A DNA stretch of 64,000 nucleotides from Cycas panzhihuaensis (taxonomy: Eukaryota; Cycadophyta). Numbering within the stretch: position 1 is the first letter of the stretch; each line of letters starts with the position of its first letter. Location of the stretch: contig CM041465.1 in assembly GCA_023213395.1 (NCBI GenBank), positions 143,785,741 through 143,849,740 of the forward strand, read 5' to 3'. The notes beneath the pieces were generated by a model. That model saw only the letters and a list, made by a program, of their open reading frames with translations, made no database searches and was not told where the DNA came from. Both the position numbers and the translations under genes were made by a program. This document shows, in pieces, positions 57,666 through 64,000 of this stretch.

Positions 57666-58179
57666 TTGTAAAGTTTATAAGTATTACTGTGTACTTATAT
57701 AAAGTTACAAAGGCTTTAGCCTTAGATATAATCCTATAAACTATTAATAATATGGTGTGTCTTTTTACTTAATGGAGCATAGAATAAGCATCCATCTCAT
57801 AATAAGTTTTCCTATGCTAATAAATAAAAATAATTATATCATGACTACCTTGCTAAGGTTCTCTCTAACTATGATGAACATGGGCCCTTACATTACCTCC
57901 CCTTTATTAAAAGTGTTATCCTTTATGATGTTTTTTCTACTATAAAAAGGCAATGGTACCATTGTATTTCCCTCTTCAACTCCCATATTACCTCTTCTAA
58001 TATTAGATGCTTCCCTTGCACTTTTACTTACTCAATGCTTCTATGTCTTGATGCATTTTCTGTTTGACCCAAGGTTCTCATAGATTCTTCTACAAAATCT
58101 ATATCTCGTCTAGTTATAATATTAGTCTAATTGAATATATGCCTTGAGTTTAATACATATTTCTTTAGCAATGAGATAT

Positions 58180-58810
58180 GAAACATGTTATAAATTTATA
58201 GATTTGGAGGTAGTATAATTTAATAGATAAGTTTGCTTATTTACTTCAAATTTTTAAATGGTCTATAATATCTTAAAGATAGTTTTTTATACTTGCCCAA
58301 GTCAAGTAAACTATGCTTGAGTTTTAATTGTAAAATCACATGCCTACTAATCTAGAACTTATTTAGTGTTCTTTTCAAATTTGCATAGATCATTTACTTA
58401 TCTTGAGTTATCTTTAGTTGTTGTATAATATTAGACACTTATTTCTCCATCTCTTGTAATATTTTTGGACCTAACATATGTCAACCCTCCACACTCTCCC
58501 AACTAAAGGGAATGTTGTACCTTCTTCTATATAACACCTTAAAAAGACTCATTCCTAAAGATAAAGATATGGTATTATTGTAAGAAAATTCAACCAAGTA
58601 GAGATAGTTCTCCTAATAGAATGATTATTTAGCTATTTTATTGTATATATTTAGAGAAAATCTTCTAGTATTTAGTTCACTTTTCCGTTTGCCTATCGAT
58701 TTCTAGATGATATGTTGTGATAAATTTTAACTTTGTACCTAATTTTTGAAACATAGACTACCAAAATTTTAAGGTGAATATAGCATCTCTATCTCATACA
58801 ATGGATTTAA
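58180..58810 (-). pseudogene. Gypsy integrase remnant
   Basis: The minus strand at about 58660-58802 reads DRDAIFTLKFW, SMFQKLGTKLKFITTYHLE and IDRQTEK, matching the integrase core order SDRDPIFTSKFW...LF...LGTKLKFSTAYHPETDGQTE. It continues FKVLYRRRYNIPFSWESVEG near 58495-58555. Several stops break the frame. Ty3/gypsy origin is clear. It is not functional. Confidence 0.82.
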
Positions 58811-59049
58811 ATACACCATGTAATCTTATAATTCATTTCACCATTTTCCAATGGTGACACAAAGTAAAAGAGGATTTTAACACTTTCTTCTAATGGCATC
58901 CAAAGAAGTAGGGTTTTAAGATTTTTTTTTTTCGGGGCTTTAAGAATGCATATTTACTCTACTTTAGAAGAGAATTCCAACTTTATACCTCTTTTTACAT
59001 GCTAATATCAGTAGAATCTATGACTTTTTAAGGTTTTATAGTTTAGGTT

Positions 59050-59074
59050 TTTTTTTTTTTTTTTTTTTTTTTTA
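59050..59074. repeat. Poly-T tract
   Basis: A T homopolymer of about 25 bases, between the integrase remnant and the PBS-like site. Confidence 0.85.
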
Positions 59075-59407
59075 TAGAGATATATATGACACTAAGACCT
59101 ATCTAAATTTTTATTAGCTCTTTATGACTCTTTTTGGATTACATTAGGGTTTAAAATTTAGAGAAATCCCCTCCATTTTTTTATGAAAAATAAAATATCA
59201 AACCTATGCTTTAAATGTAGAATTTTTTTGGTATAAATATTTTTTTTTTTTAATGTTGAAGAAATAAACTGTGTTTTCCAAACCTGAATCTACTTCTTTG
59301 AGATGTCCTTGTTGCAAGTTCTTTGGCACTTAATAGTTGATTTTTATTTAGTAGAGATCTATCTAGTTATATATATGATGTAGTTTAATTAAAGATGTCT
59401 ATTGTAT

Positions 59408-59420
59408 CTCTCTAATACCA
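59408..59420 (-). other. PBS-like site of the truncated gypsy remnant
   Basis: The minus strand reads TGGTATTAGAGAG. The plus-strand sequence right of it starts TGTCAAATAATTC, as an LTR end would. Confidence 0.6.
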
Positions 59421-62400
59421 TGTCAAATAATTCTTGAATGTAGTAGCATATTTACATTAAAGAATTAGGATCAAATAGACACACATCAAGGCAAATTAAT
59501 AGCATTATACACAGTTTTTTTTTCGATAGATGAAAAACCCCTTTGGGGGAAAAAAACCACCTCAAATATAAAATATATAATACGTCAAAGAATTTGAATC
59601 TAATCTCCTAGAATTTCTCACAATATATTCCCCTTTACATTGTATTTTCCCTCTTTTCTTTTATATTGTGAGAGATATATATATGTATATTGAATTAGGA
59701 ACCACTAATTCAACCAACTTTACTATTATTATTTTAATATGAATAATAATTAAATATGACATGACTAACTTTAACTAACATTAAATGTTATAATAAAAGT
59801 TAAGATAACATTATTGTTTATCCTAAACATAATGATAAATTTAACCAAGTATATTTTAAATATGTTATTTATCAAGCACATGAATCTAGTAGGTATATTA
59901 CTCAAAATGAATGATATTAGCAAAAATTTGTAATACCCATACCTTGTCTTGATAGTTGTCTTAAAGACATCTTAATTCTTGAGTTTGATTTGATAATAAC
60001 TAGACCTCAAATCTATTTTAGTAAATAGTTTATCCTCTAAACATTAATAGGTAGGATGAGAGGATGTGCAAACATGACCCATGAATGGACTAGAAGGATG
60101 AGGGGGATCTAAGTGAGGAGGGATATAAACATACACCCCTTATATGGTACTTATATATCTCTTATATATGGGTGTGAGGATGATGGATAAGTTATTTGCT
60201 AGATTGATCTAAGGGCAACATGCAAGTGTGTAATACATGCTAGAAAAATAAGAGAAATAGAAGACTAAAGAACGAATATACACTAATAAATAACTAAAAA
60301 AATAATATAAGTATGAAGAGGAGACAACTATATATCAAATAAGAAGGTGAACCAAAATCTAACTAAAGAAGCTTAAGAAAATATCAATCAAATCAAATAA
60401 TTAGTGCCCTCATAAGGTTTAAATAGCACATCAAAAGTCCTCACTATATGAGGGGGTTAATCAAATATAAATACCCAAAAAAAGACTCCTCCATGAATAT
60501 GTATTTACCCTAGTTGAGACCTACCTAGGCAAACTAACCTATCTTAACCCAAACCTATACATAACCCTAAGATGATAGACTTGATCTAAAAGAATTAAGG
60601 AAAGGACAACCTAGAGTGAGAGTTCTAAAGGAATAAAGACTATAGGATAGATTTGCTTATGGATAAATTAGTGAGGACTTACTAATACTAGTGATGGAAC
60701 TCACACAAGTGTGAGAGTAGCTTGACAGTACCTGAATCTAATTCTAATAAATTTAAAGCTCAGAGAGGGTGAACTATAAGAGGACACTGCTCTTAATGAG
60801 ATGAATGAAGTTTACTTGATTATCCAAGCCCTATGCAAGAGTACATGGCAAGGATAGACACCCTTCACTAGCATGTTTAAAACATGGATATAGAGGACTT
60901 GATGCACCTAAAGGCATAATATTAGGTCTCTTATTCAATGATGAAACCCAAGTAGTGAAATGTCTATTCCCCCTCTTCAATATGAGAATGGACCCTAACC
61001 TTAAAAGAAACTAAAAGAGGCAAACAACACATAGTCTAAATGCAACTAATCATGTAATTTTAATTATATACAAATAGTAAATAATCTAACCTAGAAAATA
61101 AAATATAGTCCATAGATTCAAGGGCTTGAAATGGGTGTAAACCTCTTATTCATTTGGTCTTCTAAAAGTTATACACCTAAAAGATAAAAATATAGATGTA
61201 GCATATAAAAAAAAGAGAAAAAAAATTCTTTTTAGACCACCTTTTTTATTTATTTTGATAAGCCTTTTCATTTATAACAAAATCCTAAATGCAAGGTAGG
61301 GGAAGAATAAACATCAATGAAAATGTAAAAGACAAATAGTTCTTTTCTTATTATTTTTTTCTTTTCATGATAAAACTAGAAAATAAATTGGTGTTTTTAA
61401 GCTCTTTTCATTTGAAATTGAACCTACAAAAGAATGGTTTGGGGAATACCTAAAATAGCATTCAAAATATCAATCTTATTCTTCTTTTATAGTGTTTTCC
61501 TTAATGACTTTTCATATCATAAATTACACTCAAAACAAAGTTAAGGAAACATACATATAAGACCTATTTCTAGGGGAAATCTAGTAGCATTTCTACTTAT
61601 CAAATTGACCTGTGATTTTTTTTTTTTAATTAAGGTAATCAAATATGCTAAAAATCAAGTTAAAATCATAAATTAAGTACTAACCTTTTGTTATTTTCTA
61701 GGATGATCTCAACAACATAATAGTTGCATAATAGGTACTCAATCTTTTGTGGGAAGGAGAATGAAGGAAGGTGAAAGTATGGTGCTCTTCTAACTACTCT
61801 GAATGCACTCTAACCTATACATAAGTCTTTTTAGAAGCTCCTCCACCTACATAGATTAGTCTATAATAAAATATATGGTAAATAGATGAAAAGACCTAGT
61901 CAATAAAGATTAAAAGACCAGCTTAAAATAAGCAAGGAAATAGTGTGAAGTAGGACCTTAGAAATGGTAAATTGACCATCCTTTTTTGAAACTAAATAAG
62001 CAATACTAAGCTTCCCTTATTCTACAAAACACCAACAAATAAAGAGGGTGAAGCATGCATGAATAAAGGATTGAAAACAAACATAAAAATGAAGTTTAAA
62101 AGAGGTAATTTAATGCCAAAAGTCAAGTAAACATAGTCTTAGAGAAAGGATAAAAATCTTAGCAATGTAGGGGGATTTGCCCCTATTTAGAGTGATGGAG
62201 GAATGCTAGTGATGATCTACTCTAGCTAAAGAGTGCTCTAATAAAGTATAGTATTCAAACCTTATGCTAAGGATGGAAGCCAACTAAACAAACGTAAATT
62301 TTATGGGGTTTCTGTAGAGATTTTGGTAGCATAATGGTAGTACAACAACTCTAAAATTAACCTTCAAATGAAAATGGGAGGTATAAATAGTAAAGGTTAA

Positions 62401-64000
62401 GGGTTTGGGCCCATGGTTTCAAGCTCATAAAATTAGAGGAAACCATAGGCAAAAAGCCTATGGTTTTGGGGCTAAAATAATGGGAGGGTACTAAATGGCC
62501 TATGGTTTTAATTCAATCCTAGGAGTAGCCCATGGGTTTGATAAAATTAGGAGGTAGACCCATGTATAGGTGCTATAAATACATGATCAAGCATAAGCCT
62601 AAAAAACTTTCAAAGTTGTAAAAGGATAAATTTTCAAACAAAAATAAGAGTAAGATAAGAAAAATAAAAGTAGTATAGGTAAACATTAGAGTGATATAGA
62701 CAAGAATCATAGTGGGATGAGTGGAAAAAAGGTAAAAACTAGACAATTTTAAAGAAAAAGGTCCAAAAAAGTAGGTTGAGTACAAAAAAGTTATAAATAG
62801 TGAAGAAGAAAGGTGAGACATATCTTACAGAGGTAATAAAAAGTTATTTTTAACCAATTAAACTTAGATGGATAACTATAAAGCCATGAAGCATGGTCAA
62901 AATCATCATATGCTAAGATGGATACACTCATCCAATAGAACAATAAGTAAACATGAGTATATTCTTATAAAAGAACTAATCTAAAGCTAATCTAGAAAGC
63001 AAAAAGCACATACCTTCACTTACCTATTAGTGTCACATCTATGAAGTTTCTGGATTATGGGAAACACTTGCCTCCTCGGCAATAAAACCTCTTTAGATGA
63101 TGGTTTTAAGATGGAGAGTGTTGTTAATAATGCCCTATATAGATTATGCATGCATCTGAAAAAATGAGAAAGGAAGGTAGTCTGCCATAGTTTAGTCTTC
63201 TTAGTAGATGTTCAGAGAATGTTTCCCTTAGTTTAGCCTCATAAGAAAGCACTTAAAAGGTATGTTGACTAGGGTGGAGGACTCATCAATGACCTAATCA
63301 AACTAATATGAGTTAATGGCTATGACGAACCTAGATAAACATAAATGGTCCAACATAGTTTATCATCTTTAGTGGTTATTTTTCATAGCAATCTTAAGTG
63401 CCTAAGGGATTACCTCAGTAACTAGGAAAGGTTGGGCTTGATAGCCAATGATTTTAAGCTCAAAAGCCAAAAATCTTAGGTAAAAGAGTGGGTGCCTCAA
63501 AATCCTGAAGTTTTTTAACTTAAAAGTCTAAGAGGATCACCATAGTTTAGACTTTTAATGATTATGTTTCAAAGGTAGGAGTTGTTTGGGCTCATCTCAG
63601 AGCTAAGCTTTTTTATTTTTTGTTTTATAATTTTTTAAAACTTTTATTTTTTTATAATATTTTTAGAGTTTTAATTTTTTAGAAACAACAAACCAGGGAG
63701 AAAAGACTTAAAATAAAGTATTGTAAGAGAGTTCACATAAAGGAGGATGTTGGTGATTACTCCCTTTTGAATATACTCAATGTGAACAAGATTTACAAAA
63801 TAGTTCTAGTTAGACTCTTGGTGGAGTATAATTTTTTAGGATTTTTTATTTTATAATTTTTATGTATTTTTCATTATTTTAACAGAATGATATACTGGAG
63901 AAAGAAATGGAGCAAAGTAAATGAACTAAAAAAAAAACTAAAACATAAATAGTAAAAACAAAAAGGAACCAGATTAGGGATGCCATAGTAGGTTTACCCT
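59421..64000. other. Unassigned AT-rich DNA
   Basis: Probably starts with an LTR of the truncated gypsy remnant. No gene, PBS/PPT pair or RNA gene is supported beyond that. The 82-codon frame at 62573-62821 is a Phe/Leu/Thr-rich low-complexity frame and is unlikely to be a gene. A perfect hairpin lies at 62440-62466. AAACTATG-type words at 63.18-63.24 kb (minus strand) recall those at 1.2-1.4 kb. Confidence 0.4.
62440..62466. repeat. Perfect 11 bp inverted repeat
   Basis: AAACCATAGGC, a loop of five A, then GCCTATGGTTT. The words CCCATGGTTT and GGCCTATGGTTTT also occur nearby (62410-62510), so the palindrome may come from a local repeat. Confidence 0.8.

Larger units (their letters stand above)
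57893..59420 (-). mobile_element. Truncated Ty3/gypsy remnant
   Basis: A minus-strand PPT (AAAGGGGAGGTAA at 57893-57905), an integrase core and a PBS-like site (59408-59420) lie within 1.5 kb. RT, RNase H, protease and gag are missing, so most of the interior was deleted. The DNA left of 57893 ends CCCTTACA and should be the 3' LTR, and that right of 59420 begins TGTCAAATAATTC and should be the 5' LTR. I could not align the two, so they may have different origins. Confidence 0.6.

Noticed and set aside
62573-62821. 82-codon frame with membrane-like composition
   Set aside because: The Phe/Leu/Ser/Thr bias is what AT-rich, purine-strand DNA gives when read on the opposite strand. No motif or start context supports it.
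1-64000. CRISPR array, bacterial operon or phage content
   Set aside because: No regularly spaced repeats with unique spacers, no dense open reading frames and no ribosome-binding-site pattern. All recognisable proteins are plant or LTR-retrotransposon.
1-64000. Integrated DNA-virus or pararetrovirus sequence
   Set aside because: Every RT found sits in an element with LTRs or integrase in gypsy or copia order. No coat or movement protein motif was seen.

Overview
The window reads as intergenic DNA from a large, repeat-swollen seed-plant nuclear genome. The sequence is strongly AT-rich. It holds Ty3/gypsy and Ty1/copia LTR retrotransposons of several ages, most priming from initiator-Met tRNA. 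The only recognisable host protein is a fragment of a plant cellulose-synthase-like D (CSLD) gene. A gymnosperm or similar giant genome fits best, but the species cannot be fixed from this sequence. I found no intact host gene, no tRNA or rRNA, and no CRISPR array.

Layout. (1) 1-5267 is unassigned AT-rich DNA. It is interrupted by a complete minus-strand Ty3/gypsy element at 5273-11997, which has two 1,054 bp LTRs about 98% identical and a TGAGG target-site duplication (TSD). (2) 12003-14979 is unassigned. It is followed by a much older minus-strand Ty3/gypsy element at 14985-21795 (TSD TTATA) with recognisable reverse transcriptase (RT), RNase H and integrase (INT) remnants. (3) 22.9-45.8 kb is a stack of four nested LTR elements. 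Element D (minus strand, roughly 22.88-28.38 kb, continuing past 45.83 kb) was split by copia element C (28386-45827, TSD GGATG). C was split by element A (29457-40632, TSD TAGAT), and A by copia element B (30599-36491, TSD GTGTC). (4) 45.8-57.7 kb holds unassigned DNA, two solo LTRs of one family in opposite orientation (48831-49410, TSD CTTTA; 53859-54502, TSD AATAA), and an eroded element E (49909-56261, TSD ATAGT) that contains the second solo LTR. (5) 57.9-59.4 kb is a truncated minus-strand Ty3/gypsy remnant. From there to 64 kb the DNA is unassigned.

The most unusual content is the A/D family. Both members have LTRs, a PBS (tRNA primer site) and a PPT (polypurine tract). Both have an AGATCT-rich leader and a conserved non-coding block. 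Each has one short gag-like reading frame directly upstream of the 3' PPT, and no recognisable pol. Between the leader and the conserved block each copy carries different, less AT-rich DNA. In D this includes a sense-readable CSLD fragment in antisense to the element. In A it is an unidentified stretch. This looks like a non-autonomous, gag-only retrotransposon family that captures host sequence.

No gene in the window appears functional. All retroelement reading frames carry stops or frameshifts, many explicable as C-to-T (or G-to-A) changes at methylated cytosines. LTR boundaries and TSDs were located by eye, and identity figures are approximate hand counts.
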